Assembly (NCBI GenBank): GCA_937967325.1
Contig: CALBSQ010000305.1
Location: 1 to 64,000 of the forward strand
Direction of reading: 5' to 3'
Origin: an uncultured Chloroflexota bacterium
GTDB taxonomy: Bacteria; Chloroflexota; UBA4733
DNA length: 64,000 nt
Under the pieces are notes generated by a model that did not search any database, had not been told where the DNA came from, and saw only the letters and a program-made list of their open reading frames with translations. Below are positions 24,891 to 33,086 of this stretch, piece by piece; the first letter of the stretch is position 1, and each line of letters begins with the position of its first letter. Position numbers and translations under genes: made by a program.

Positions 24891-25566
24891 AGTGGACCGA
24901 CGCAGCGAACAATCTCCTATAAAGGATCAGGGGCAGCGCGGAACGTGTGTCGCCTTCGCGGCGACCGCCGGCCACGAAATGCTTCGGCACGAGGAAGTGG
25001 ATCTGTCCGAAGAGTTCCTCCGCTGGGCGGCAAAACAGCGTGACGGTCTGCCGTCGAGCGCGACGGGGACTACGCTGGCGGCAGCGGCTGCCGCCCTTGC
25101 GGCGGTCGGGCAGCCGCCGGAAGAGCTTTGGCCTTATGACGGCGCCCGAGATGACCGTACCAGCAGCTACCAACCGACCAAGGAAGCCTGCGATGCGGCA
25201 GCGGTGCGGCGGGCCGATGGAGGAGGCTTGTTGCTGCCGACGACTCAAGGGCTGCGGCAGGCTCTTGATCGAAGCCTTGCCGTGCTCCTTGGCATCCGCA
25301 TCCATTTGCCTTGGTATGTCGTCACCCACGACGGGCTCATTCAGATGCCGGCGCCGACGGCAAATTCCTACGCCGGGCATGCAGTGCTCATCGTCGGATA
25401 TCGTAATGGTGATGAAACCGGAGGTGGTGCATTCATAGTGCGCAATTCTTGGGGAACCGACTGGGGCGCACAAGGATACGGATTCCTGCCTTACGCGTAC
25501 GTCGATTCTTATGGGATCGAGGCCTGGGGACTGGCCATTGGCAGCAGCAAGGAGGCGATTCTATGA
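24853..25566 (+). CDS. Papain-like cysteine peptidase (family C1)
   Basis: A cytosolic-looking C1 peptidase of 224-237 residues, without signal peptide or propeptide. The full active site is visible: oxyanion Gln26 and nucleophile Cys32 in PIKDQGQRGTCVAFA, His176 in YAGHAVLIVGY, and Asn198 in FIVRNSWGTDWGAQGYG (TTG-start numbering). The reading frame opens at TTG 24853 within the preceding gene; GTG 24892, right after that gene's stop, is an equally plausible start. Lack of a propeptide implies another means of restraint; the chagasin-like domain encoded just upstream is the obvious candidate. Target proteins are unknown. Confidence 0.85.
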   Translation: MLSHTYFYQQRPEVDRRSEQSPIKDQGQRGTCVAFAATAGHEMLRHEEVDLSEEFLRWAAKQRDGLPSSATGTTLAAAAAALAAVGQPPEELWPYDGARDDRTSSYQPTKEACDAAAVRRADGGGLLLPTTQGLRQALDRSLAVLLGIRIHLPWYVVTHDGLIQMPAPTANSYAGHAVLIVGYRNGDETGGGAFIVRNSWGTDWGAQGYGFLPYAYVDSYGIEAWGLAIGSSKEAIL

Positions 25567-26040
25567 CCTTTCTTATTCGTGGTTCGAACGTGACTGATGC
25601 TTGGCTCATGGCGCTAGAGCACCTTCACTCTGGTGGACGAGAAGCATACGACTTACTTGTCGAGATTACCGACGCCAATCCTTGCTTGGCATCCATTTCG
25701 TCACATCTACGAGGCTCAGATATTCGCTCCAGGTAAGGACCGGCGTCCTTGGGGCTTCCCTTGCATGAGCTCACTGTCCTTCCACATTGAGGGTGATCAA
25801 CTCCGGCTGTCAGCCACCTACCGTAATCAATATTACATACAACGCGCTCTTGGCAACTTCGTGGGTCTCGCAGAGTTGCAGCGGTTCGTCGCTCGCGAGG
25901 CAGGAATGCAGCAGGGAATTCTCACCGTGCATGCATGCCACGCAGAAATCGAGAAAGCGGCAACATTGACGGACGTTCATCGGCTCATCCGGGATTGCCG
26001 GGATGTTGCCCGGCCGCCTGTCCGGCAGGCGGCGGTGTAA
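25563..26040 (+). pseudogene. Broken thymidylate-synthase-like gene
   Basis: ATG 25563 overlaps the peptidase stop (ATGA). The first 40 residues (FLIRGSNVTDAWLMALEHL, YDLLVEITDANP) match the start of thymidylate-synthase-like proteins found in base-modification loci. Near 25680 the frame shifts by one: the original frame stops at 25736, while the +1 frame continues with HIYEAQIFAPG, WGFPCMSSLSFHIEGDQLRL, TYRNQYYIQRALGNFVGLAEL and HACHAEIEK to 26040, the typical C-terminal part. About 100 central residues that I would expect are absent, so both a deletion and a frameshift are likely. TS-like assignment is from pattern memory. Confidence 0.6.
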
Positions 26041-26052
26041 GGCTGTAGACAG

Positions 26053-27090
26053 TCAAGGGGCACGGGCGCAAACCTCCTGACCAGATCCCTCGCCCAACTG
26101 TAGCTGGCGGACGACAGTCTCGATGCTCGGCTCGTCGAGCGCGAGGTCGGCGACCGGGAGAGAGGCGACGATACGGCTCAGCAGATCTCGGACCGGCAGC
26201 TCATCCGGACGGAACGCCAGCGTGTGGACCGGCCGGTCGGTCCCCTCGACACTAATCTCACGGACGCCGGCCCAGTTGGGTAGCGCGGTTGGTCGAGCGA
26301 GGGTGACCTCCACGAGCCGCTCGCGGATGTACTTGCGTTTGATCTCCTCGATAGAGCCGTCGAAGAGCAGCTGGCCCTCGTCGATGATGATGACACGGTC
26401 GCAGACCTCCTCCACGTCCGCCATGTCGTGCGAGGTGAGCAGCACCGTGGTCGCCTGCTCCTGATTGATCTGCCGCAGGAAGGACCGGATGCGGTCTTTG
26501 ACCAGCAGGTCCAGTCCGATCGTCGGCTCATCCAGGAAGACCAGCTCGGGGTCGTGCAGCAGGCAGAGCGCGAGATTGGCGCGGGCGCGCTGGCCGAGGC
26601 TGAGCTGGCGCACGGCCTTGCCTAGCAGCGGCCCCAACTCCAGCAATTCACTGAGCAGGCGAAGCCGCTCCTGAAAGCGAGCTTCCGATAGCCGGTACAT
26701 CGTCTGGTGGAGACGCAGGGAATCCAGCACGGGCAGGTCCCACCACAACTGGGTCCGCTGGCCGAACATGACGCCGAAGTGGTAGGCCAGACGCCGCCGG
26801 CTGCGCGACGGCGCCAGACCCAGCACGTCGACGCTGCCCGCGGTAGGGATCAGGACACCCGTGAGCAGCTTGATGAGGGTGGACTTGCCGGCGCCGTTGC
26901 GGCCGATGATCCCGACCATCTCGCCCGCTTGGACCTGCAGATCGATCCCCTTCAGCGCCTCGACGGTCCGCACCCGTGGCGCCAGGAGATCCTGCACGGC
27001 AGCCCAACGGCCCTGGCGGTGATCGGTCACGCGGTAGTGCTTGACGAGGGACTGCGCGCAGATCAGGCTGGTCACCGCCGCGCCTGGCAT
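26053..27090 (-). CDS. ABC-2-type exporter ATP-binding protein
   Basis: A 345-residue ATPase with Walker A GRNGAGKST, signature LSLGQRARANLAL, Walker B LVFLDEPTIGLD and switch His in LLTSHDM. The long N-terminal lead (VKHYRVTDHRQGRWAAV) and C-terminal regulatory segment are typical of NatA-like ATPases paired with ABC2_membrane_6 permeases. ATG 27090 is preferred; a TTG at 27105 is possible. It is the last gene of a three-gene unit with two permeases. Substrate is unknown; antibiotics or lipids are common for this class. Confidence 0.9.
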   Translation of the reverse strand: MPGAAVTSLICAQSLVKHYRVTDHRQGRWAAVQDLLAPRVRTVEALKGIDLQVQAGEMVGIIGRNGAGKSTLIKLLTGVLIPTAGSVDVLGLAPSRSRRRLAYHFGVMFGQRTQLWWDLPVLDSLRLHQTMYRLSEARFQERLRLLSELLELGPLLGKAVRQLSLGQRARANLALCLLHDPELVFLDEPTIGLDLLVKDRIRSFLRQINQEQATTVLLTSHDMADVEEVCDRVIIIDEGQLLFDGSIEEIKRKYIRERLVEVTLARPTALPNWAGVREISVEGTDRPVHTLAFRPDELPVRDLLSRIVASLPVADLALDEPSIETVVRQLQLGEGSGQEVCARAP

Positions 27091-27106
27091 CTCCGATGTC
27101 CCCAAC

Positions 27107-27997
27107 CTAGGAGCCGGAACCGCTGTAGGCGCGCAGCGCGCGATGCCACAGCCAGAGCGCCGCGCCGAAGAGCGCGAAGCCGACCAGCGGCGCTGCCACC
27201 ACCAGCGGCGCCACGGCCGTGAACTCTGGCCGGCGCAGCAGCAGTCCGGCCGGGTAGTAGCTGATGAAGGCCACCGGCACGACGAAGGTGAGCAAGAGCC
27301 GGACGCCTGTCCCGTAGATGGAGACAGGGAAGCTCACCAGGTTGCGCAGCGACAGCAGTGCATCCGTGATGTTGCGTCCACGCACGGTCCAGAACGTGAC
27401 CGAGGACGACAGGAGGAAGAGCGCCGCCTGCAGGAAGGTGGCCCCGACGATCATCACCACCAGGCGGAGCACCATCGCCACTCCCCAACCGACTCCGAGC
27501 TGTGTGGCCGCGAAGTACAGCACGCCCAGGCCGAGGATCGTCTGGGAGACATAGGTGGGGCTGTAGAAGTAGCCGGAGAGCCACACCAGCGGATGCACCG
27601 GCTGCAGCAACACGGTGTCCAGCTCGCCGGTGACGACGTACTGTTCGATGTTGCGGGCGACGTGGTATACGAACGATGCCGCCAGGGTGTAGGAGATCAC
27701 GTTCAGGCTGTGTAAGAGCAAGAGCTCCGGCAGCGTCCAGCCGGCAATCGTCTTGAATCGACTCAGCAACAAGAGGAGCACCGCGTACTCGCTGACGTAG
27801 CCGACCAGCTTAGCAATCAGGAAGGAGACGTAGGCGGCGGGATACATGAGCCGCGCCTTGTAGCGGAGCGCCACCAGCCGAGCGAAGATGCGGAGGGCGT
27901 GCCGTGCTTCGTCCACCGGCCTACCGGCCGGGACGAGCGTCGGTCGCGCCGCGACCCCAACCGCGACCTCTGGGCGAACCGTCTGCACGTCAGCCAC
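27107..27997 (-). CDS. ABC-2 family permease (ABC2_membrane_6-like)
   Basis: A 296-residue protein with six membrane helices and the family pattern ARLMYPAAYVSFLIAK near the front, ARNIEQYVVTGELDTVLLQPV in the cytosolic loop, and FISYYPAGLLLRRPE near the end. Translation begins at GTG 27997, eight bases inside the upstream permease gene. Together with that paralogue it should form a heterodimeric exporter channel served by the adjacent ATPase. Confidence 0.88.
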   Translation of the reverse strand: MADVQTVRPEVAVGVAARPTLVPAGRPVDEARHALRIFARLVALRYKARLMYPAAYVSFLIAKLVGYVSEYAVLLLLLSRFKTIAGWTLPELLLLHSLNVISYTLAASFVYHVARNIEQYVVTGELDTVLLQPVHPLVWLSGYFYSPTYVSQTILGLGVLYFAATQLGVGWGVAMVLRLVVMIVGATFLQAALFLLSSSVTFWTVRGRNITDALLSLRNLVSFPVSIYGTGVRLLLTFVVPVAFISYYPAGLLLRRPEFTAVAPLVVAAPLVGFALFGAALWLWHRALRAYSGSGS

Positions 27998-28760
27998 CCT
28001 GAATCACCAAGCGGGTGATGGCGCGCTGCCAGCATAGCCAGGCCAGCGCCCACAGCGCTGCCGCCCAGGCGCAGCCGATCCCGATCAGTCGCGCCGACTC
28101 TCCGGCCGATAGCTTGCCGAGGTAGAGCGCGACCGGCGTGTAGCCGAGCATGTGGAACGGGAGCGCGCTGCCGATGGCCTGGAGCCAGCCTGGCAGGAAC
28201 CAGAAGGGGACGACCGCGCCGGAGAGGATCTGCACGAGCGCGCCAAACAGCCACTCGAAGTGCTCGGTGCTCCACACCCAGAAGCCGAGCATGCCCAACA
28301 GGTAGGCTATGGCATAGGAGATCATCACTCCTACTGCCACGGCTCCCAAGGCAGCCAGGAAGCCGGAAAGGCTGGCCGGGAGCTGGAGACCCCAGATGAG
28401 CTGCGCCACGATGGCCACCGGCGCCGTCCGGCTGAGCAGCCCAGCCGCGGTCTGGCCAAGCGAGCGACCGAGCACCATCAGAGGGAAACCGGCCGGCCGG
28501 AGCAGATCGCCTACGATGTCGCCGGTCCGGAGGCGGCTCTCCATTTCCTGCGACACATCCCCGTTGACGATAGTTGAGACGACGCTCACCGCGACGAGAT
28601 AGGTGACCATATTCGCCGCCGTGACGGGAGAGCCGGCGGCGGCAGCCCCACCCCCACCAAGGAGCACCTCCCAGACAGCCACCTGGACCCAGAGCGCCAG
28701 CACTCCGGAGAAGATGCCAAACAGCCACTCCAGCCGGTAGGTCACGCCCTGGCGGAACAT
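27990..28760 (-). CDS. ABC-2 family permease, second subunit
   Basis: A 256-residue membrane protein (ATG 28760) with about six helices. The segment SQEMESRLRTGDIVGDLLRPAGFPL is the same coupling-loop motif as in its partner, and LPFHMLGYTPVALYLGKLS is typical near the end of the family. Its 3' end overlaps the partner gene. Hydrophilic in-frame residues upstream of the ATG (ARILLRLAGI) resemble family N-termini but have no start codon, so the true start may differ slightly. Confidence 0.85.
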   Translation of the reverse strand: MFRQGVTYRLEWLFGIFSGVLALWVQVAVWEVLLGGGGAAAAGSPVTAANMVTYLVAVSVVSTIVNGDVSQEMESRLRTGDIVGDLLRPAGFPLMVLGRSLGQTAAGLLSRTAPVAIVAQLIWGLQLPASLSGFLAALGAVAVGVMISYAIAYLLGMLGFWVWSTEHFEWLFGALVQILSGAVVPFWFLPGWLQAIGSALPFHMLGYTPVALYLGKLSAGESARLIGIGCAWAAALWALAWLCWQRAITRLVIQGG

Positions 28761-28956
28761 GATCCCGGCCAGCCGGAGCAGGATGCGCGCGTCGGTAGTT
28801 ATTGTGTCACCTCAGCGGAGGATTCTACGCCAGCAGCGCCACAGCCGGCTGCTCGACCCAATATTCGAACCTCCGTTCGGGACAGTCAACCGCGGAGCAG
28901 CGTGCTGAGACGACGTGGCCAGCAGCGCAAGACCGCAAGCGTGCTACGATAGCGCC

Positions 28957-29343
28957 ATGATCGACGAGCATTCGGTTTTCCTCCGGAAGGCAGACGAGAG
29001 CCTGACCGGGGCCAACAGCGAGTTCGCCAACGGACGGTACAATAACTGCGCGAATCGTTGTTATTACGCATGCTTTCAAGCAGCAATCTATGCGCTGCTT
29101 GAGGCAGGGTTCCGGCCGAGAAACGCGCAGTGGGGGCACGATGTCGTGCAAGCTGAGTTCGTTGGCCGGTTGCTCAACCGGCGTAAGCGCTATCCGGCTG
29201 CCCTGCGCGACACATTGTTTCGGAACCGCAGCCTCCGTCAAGAAGCCGACTATGGGGCAACCGACGTAACCGAGACTCAAGCCTCGCGCGCATTACGCCG
29301 GACGCGGGAGTTCCTGCGTGCGATCAGCGTGGAAAGGGGGTGA
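28957..29343 (+). CDS. HEPN-domain protein
   Basis: A 128-residue helical protein with the HEPN pattern: FLRKADESLTGANSEFANGR, then YNNCANRCYYACFQAAIYAL (the N-R-YY-x-x-F signature) and a final LRQEADYGATDVTETQASRA. HEPN proteins are often RNases in toxin-antitoxin pairs. The usual partner, a minimal nucleotidyltransferase, is absent; instead a small unrelated gene follows after six bases. I could not place the R-x4-6-H ribonuclease motif with confidence. ATG 28957 is chosen over an upstream in-frame ATG because the domain begins here. Confidence 0.75.
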   Translation: MIDEHSVFLRKADESLTGANSEFANGRYNNCANRCYYACFQAAIYALLEAGFRPRNAQWGHDVVQAEFVGRLLNRRKRYPAALRDTLFRNRSLRQEADYGATDVTETQASRALRRTREFLRAISVERG

Positions 29344-29349
29344 GCCGAA

Positions 29350-29694
29350 GTGAGTACAGTGCGCCAACCGGTACGGGACACGCGTGTGGACGCTGTCGTT
29401 AGCGAGCTGCAGGGCTTGATCGCAGCGCGCTACCCGTCGGCGCGATTCGAGGTGTTCGACGGTGAGGACTCCTCGGGCACCTATCTTCGGGCGATAGCCG
29501 ACGTCGACGATCCTGACGTACTCACGGATCTCATCATCGATCGTCTCTTGCCCCTTCAGGTGGAGGATCGCCTTCCGCTCTATTTTGTCGCTGCCCGACG
29601 GGTGGGGACAGCGGAACCAGGCCGCGCCGGACACGAGGCTTGCGCCGAGAAGGAAGAAGGGTTGCCCGCGGGTATCCGTGGAGACCGCTCCTAG
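29350..29694 (+). CDS. Small conserved protein paired with the HEPN gene
   Basis: A 114-residue protein from GTG 29350 (ribosome site GGGGGTGA). The first 85 residues look folded: LQGLIAARYPSARFEVFDGE, SGTYLRAIADVDDPDVL, IIDRLLPLQVEDRLPLYFV. The last 28 residues are Gly/Glu/Ala-rich and may be a frameshifted tail. I do not recognise a named domain. Its position six bases after the HEPN gene suggests the two products act together, perhaps as toxin and antitoxin, which is inference. Confidence 0.65.
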   Translation: MSTVRQPVRDTRVDAVVSELQGLIAARYPSARFEVFDGEDSSGTYLRAIADVDDPDVLTDLIIDRLLPLQVEDRLPLYFVAARRVGTAEPGRAGHEACAEKEEGLPAGIRGDRS

Positions 29695-29880
29695 CAGTCC
29701 GGCGCTCGCCGCGAAGCGGCGGCCCCATTGTCCGCGTCCTCATGCCCGGAGAGCAAGCTGACTCTCCTATCGGAAGAGTCGCGTGTTGTGTGGCTACCTC
29801 GTTGGGGCGCCGGTACCATTTCTCGGGCGCCGGCCCCTGCTCCGACGCCTCGCCATAATTGGCCGCGCTGAGGAGAACCT

Positions 29881-31155
29881 GTGACACCACCAAACATCCT
29901 GTACTTGCATTCGCACGATACCGGGCGCTACCTCCAGCCCTACGGGCACGCTATTCCCACGCCCAACCTGCAGCGACTCGCGGAGGAGGGCGTGCTCTTC
30001 CGGCGGGCCTTTTGCACCGCGCCCACCTGCTCGCCCAGCCGTGCCAGCTTGCTCACTGGGCAGTACGCGCACTGCTGCGGGATGCTGGGGCTGGTCAACC
30101 GCGGCTTTGAGCTGGAGCATCCTGAGCGGCACCTGGCCCATACGCTGCGCACGGCCGGGTATTGCACCGCCTTGATAGGCGTGCAGCACGTAGTGCACGA
30201 TCCGCTGGTGACGGGCTACGACATCGTGGCCGCCACCGGCCACCGGGCCGAGCAGGTGGCCCCCGCCGCCGTCGAGTTCCTGCGCGGCGCTCCGGCGCAG
30301 CCGTTCTTCCTTGACGTCGGCTTCTCCGAGACGCACCGTCGATTTCCGCCACCCGGGCCGGCTGAGGATCCTCGCTACTGCTTGCCGCCTGCGCCGTTCC
30401 CGGATACGTCCGAAACTCGCGCCGACGTGGCCGCCTACAAGGCCAGCGCACGCATCCTGGACGACGCGGTCGGTAAAGTGCTGGCGGCGCTCGATCACGC
30501 CGGCCTCGCGGGTAACACGCTGGTGGTGTCCACCACCGACCACGGCATCGCCTTCCCCGGCATGAAATGCAACCTGACGGACCACGGCATTGGCGTGTCT
30601 CTGATCCTGCGCGGGCCCGGTGGCTTCACGGGCGGCAAGGTCGTCGACGCGATGGTGTCCCAGCTCGACCTCTTTCCCACCATCTGCGACCTGGCCGCCA
30701 TCGGCCACCCCGACTGGCTGCAGGGCGGCTCCCTGCTTCCGCTGATGCGCGGCGAGATAGACCGGCTGCACGAGGAAGTCTTCGCCGAGGTGAACTACCA
30801 CGCCGCGTACGAGCCGCAGCGCGCCGTGCGCACCGAACGGTGGAAGTATGTCCGCCGCTACGTGGACTATGGCCGGCCGGTATTGGCCAACTGCGACGAC
30901 AGCCCAACGAAGGACATCTGGCTGCAGCACGGTTGGGACGGCCGGGTCGTACCCGACGAGCAGCTCTATGACCTAGTGTTTGATCCGGTAGAAACGTGTA
31001 ACCGCGCGGACGATCCCACCATGGTGAACGTGCTGTCGAAAATGCGTGATCGGCTCGACCGCTGGATGGTCGAGACGGACGATCCGCTGCTGCGTGGCCC
31101 CATCCGGCGTCCAGCGGGCGCTGTCGTGAATCCGCCGGAGGATCGCTCGCCGTAA
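29881..31155 (+). CDS. Sulfatase-family hydrolase
   Basis: A 424-residue cytosolic-looking alkaline-phosphatase-superfamily enzyme. The sulfatase signature CSPSRASLLTGQY begins at Cys50, the residue converted to formylglycine. The N-terminus NILYLHSHDTGRY has His/Asp in place of the common DD metal pair, as in several bacterial subgroups. TTDHGIAFPGMK holds the second metal-site Asp-His. It may act on sulfate or phosphonate/phosphate esters. Starts at GTG 29881. It converges with the dioxygenase gene, and both may serve catabolism of an organic ester, though no direct link is seen. Confidence 0.88.
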   Translation: MTPPNILYLHSHDTGRYLQPYGHAIPTPNLQRLAEEGVLFRRAFCTAPTCSPSRASLLTGQYAHCCGMLGLVNRGFELEHPERHLAHTLRTAGYCTALIGVQHVVHDPLVTGYDIVAATGHRAEQVAPAAVEFLRGAPAQPFFLDVGFSETHRRFPPPGPAEDPRYCLPPAPFPDTSETRADVAAYKASARILDDAVGKVLAALDHAGLAGNTLVVSTTDHGIAFPGMKCNLTDHGIGVSLILRGPGGFTGGKVVDAMVSQLDLFPTICDLAAIGHPDWLQGGSLLPLMRGEIDRLHEEVFAEVNYHAAYEPQRAVRTERWKYVRRYVDYGRPVLANCDDSPTKDIWLQHGWDGRVVPDEQLYDLVFDPVETCNRADDPTMVNVLSKMRDRLDRWMVETDDPLLRGPIRRPAGAVVNPPEDRSP

Positions 31156-31200
31156 AAATCCGATCAGCGGGATTGATTGCGGCCGGTGGGGATGACACGT

Positions 31201-31229
31201 GTAGGGGCGGGCCTCGTGCCCGCCCCTAC
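31201..31229. terminator. Bidirectional hairpin between convergent genes
   Basis: A perfect 12-bp inverted repeat (GTAGGGGCGGGC/GCCCGCCCCTAC) with a five-base loop, 45 bases past the sulfatase stop and 22 bases beyond the dioxygenase stop. It lacks T-runs. Similar GC-rich palindromes occur dispersed in Chloroflexota genomes, so it may be a repeat-family member used as a terminator. Confidence 0.7.
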
Positions 31230-31251
31230 ACGCCACACTATGTTGGCGACC

Positions 31252-32172
31252 TCACCGACCTGAACTCGCGGTCGTGTCGCGTTGAAACAGAAGGGGACAG
31301 ATGCGTGGGTCGGCGTAGTCCGGCTCGCCGTCCACGGTGCGGCAGAGCGAGTCATTGGCGTGGCGAGCGGGCTGGCCGTCCTCACGTAGGTACACGCGGT
31401 GATGGTTTGCTTCATCTTGCAGATGCACCGCGATGGCGCGCCGGGGTTCTACACGCAGGTTGGGGCCGCTGCCGTGGATCGTCCGGCAGTTGTGGAAGCT
31501 GACCTGCCCTTGGCGGAAGATGATCGGCGTCTTCACCACCGGCCTACCGCCGGAGGCAAACCCCTTCTCGATCTCCTCCAGGTCGTGACCGAAGAAATTT
31601 AAACCCGTCGACTGCTCGGTCCAGCGATGGCTGCCATCGACAAACGTGATCGTACCCATCTCCTCGTCGCAGTCGTGGAACGGGATCCACGCGGTGAGCA
31701 TGTCGTCGGAGCTGCAAGACATCCAATATTGGCGGTCGGTGTGCCAGCCGACGCGCGCCCGCTTCTCCGGCTTATCGGTCGGCTTGTAGAGCAGTTGGTC
31801 GTGCCACAGGCGGATGCTGGGTGAGCCGGTCAGCCGGCCGGCGATCGCGCCGAGGAGCGGCTGGCGAGTGAGGGCAGCCAGCTCCGGGCAGAAGAAGGAG
31901 GCATAGTCGTTCTTGCGCAGACCCTCGGGGACTGTCCCGGTTGGGCGGAAGCGATCCAGTTCCTCAATGCCCGGATCAACCACCTGGCCGGCGTAGAATC
32001 GCTCACTCCCATCGATCGCCGCGGCAATCTCCTGATCGCTGAGGATCACCGGTGACACGTAGTAGCCGTGCTCGCGATAGAAGACAACGTCCTGATCAGT
32101 TGGCAGCAGCGCCCGCTGCGCCGACGTTGGCGGCGTGAAAGCAGGCGGTGTGGGACGGGATTGCTCAAGCAC
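31252..32172 (-). CDS. Phytanoyl-CoA dioxygenase-family protein
   Basis: A 306-residue Fe(II)/2-oxoglutarate-dependent oxygenase. The iron ligands are His144 and Asp146 in VGWHTDRQYW and the distal His233 in IHGSGPN; the Arg that holds 2-oxoglutarate is in EPRRAIAVH. GTG 32172 has AGAGGAG eight bases upstream and is preferred over a longer frame from 32235. It probably hydroxylates a small organic substrate. The shared TetR-side intergenic region suggests divergent regulation is possible. Confidence 0.87.
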   Translation of the reverse strand: MLEQSRPTPPAFTPPTSAQRALLPTDQDVVFYREHGYYVSPVILSDQEIAAAIDGSERFYAGQVVDPGIEELDRFRPTGTVPEGLRKNDYASFFCPELAALTRQPLLGAIAGRLTGSPSIRLWHDQLLYKPTDKPEKRARVGWHTDRQYWMSCSSDDMLTAWIPFHDCDEEMGTITFVDGSHRWTEQSTGLNFFGHDLEEIEKGFASGGRPVVKTPIIFRQGQVSFHNCRTIHGSGPNLRVEPRRAIAVHLQDEANHHRVYLREDGQPARHANDSLCRTVDGEPDYADPRICPLLFQRDTTASSGR

Positions 32173-32312
32173 GCTGCGCGCTCCTCTGTAATCGGCCCTA
32201 GCGACAATGATAGTCTCGCACTGTGCAGCATGCAACGGGTTTCAGGCGTAAATGAGGCTCCCAGCCATATGGACTGCAGCCGCTTCGAGAACGCGTCCGG
32301 GCGGACTTTCGA

Positions 32313-32349
32313 ATGACCATTGACGAAACGACGAAATTGGTCATATACT
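32313..32349 (+). promoter_or_regulatory. Promoter of the TetR operon with overlapping inverted repeat
   Basis: A -35 box TTGACG (32320-32325) and -10 box TATACT (32344-32349) are separated by 18 bases, close to sigma-70 consensus. An ATGACCA/TGGTCAT inverted repeat (32313-32319 and 32338-32344) brackets the promoter and is a likely operator for the TetR protein. The expected transcription start, about seven bases after the -10 box, coincides with the tetR ATG at 32356, so the transcript may be leaderless. Confidence 0.7.
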
Positions 32350-32355
32350 TAGTGC

Positions 32356-33072
32356 ATGATCGAATCGTCTCGGATCCAGGACCCGAACGCTCGCCAGATG
32401 CGCGCCGAGCGCATCCTCGACGCCGCTGCCGAGCTGTTGCTGCGCTGGGGCTATAAGCGAGTCACCATCGACGACGTGGCCGCTGAGGCTGGCGTCGGCA
32501 AGGGCACGATTTATTTGCACTGGAAGACCCGTGAGGCCCTCTTCTATACCGTCATCGCGCGGGAGTACGTGACGGCATCCGAGGACTTTCTCGCCTCCAT
32601 GCGTCGAGACCCGCAGGCGATCCTGCTCCATCGCTTGATGCGCGAATTGTTCCTCATCGTCTTGCGCCGGCCCCTCATGCATGCTGTCTTCGTCGCCGAC
32701 CTGGAGGTGCTCGGCAAATTGGTCAAGGGAGCCGACCGGGCACTGGAGGCCCGACAGGACAGGGCGCTCGGTGACTACTTGCGGCTGCTCGCCGAGCACG
32801 GCCTGGTGCGAGCCGACCTCGCCCCCGAGGAGCTCTTCTATGCCGTGAACGCCACCGTCGGCGGCTTCTTCCTCGCCGACGTCTTCAGCACTCTGCACTA
32901 CCAACTCACGCCGGAGCGCCGGGCCGATTTGTTAGCGATCATCCTCCAGCGGGCGTTCGAGACCGAGAACCCATCGCCGGACGCGGTGCGAGCCATCGCG
33001 CCACGAGTGATCCAGATCTTCTCCGAGGCCGCCGAGCGCTATCGCGCCCACGTGCGCAAGGCCTACGAGTAA
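32356..33072 (+). CDS. TetR-family regulator of the EmrAB-type efflux operon
   Basis: A 238-residue regulator with the TetR HTH at residues about 17-63 (ERILDAAAELLLRWGYKRVT, VAAEAGVGKGTIYLHWKTRE) and a helical ligand-binding domain. It precedes the membrane-fusion and MFS genes by 14 bases and likely represses all three genes until an effluxed compound binds. No ribosome site precedes the ATG, consistent with the leaderless arrangement described for its promoter. Confidence 0.92.
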   Translation: MIESSRIQDPNARQMRAERILDAAAELLLRWGYKRVTIDDVAAEAGVGKGTIYLHWKTREALFYTVIAREYVTASEDFLASMRRDPQAILLHRLMRELFLIVLRRPLMHAVFVADLEVLGKLVKGADRALEARQDRALGDYLRLLAEHGLVRADLAPEELFYAVNATVGGFFLADVFSTLHYQLTPERRADLLAIILQRAFETENPSPDAVRAIAPRVIQIFSEAAERYRAHVRKAYE

Positions 33073-33086
33073 AGGAGGCTCCGACC

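Noticed and set aside
25563..26040. Programmed frameshifting to make one TS-like protein
   Set aside because: No slippery heptamer or stimulatory hairpin is evident near 25680 and about 100 core residues would still be missing, so decay is simpler.
28957..29343. Assigning HEPN ribonuclease activity from an R-x5-H match at RNAQWGH
   Set aside because: The match lies in the wrong helix for the catalytic motif of this family, so it may be chance.
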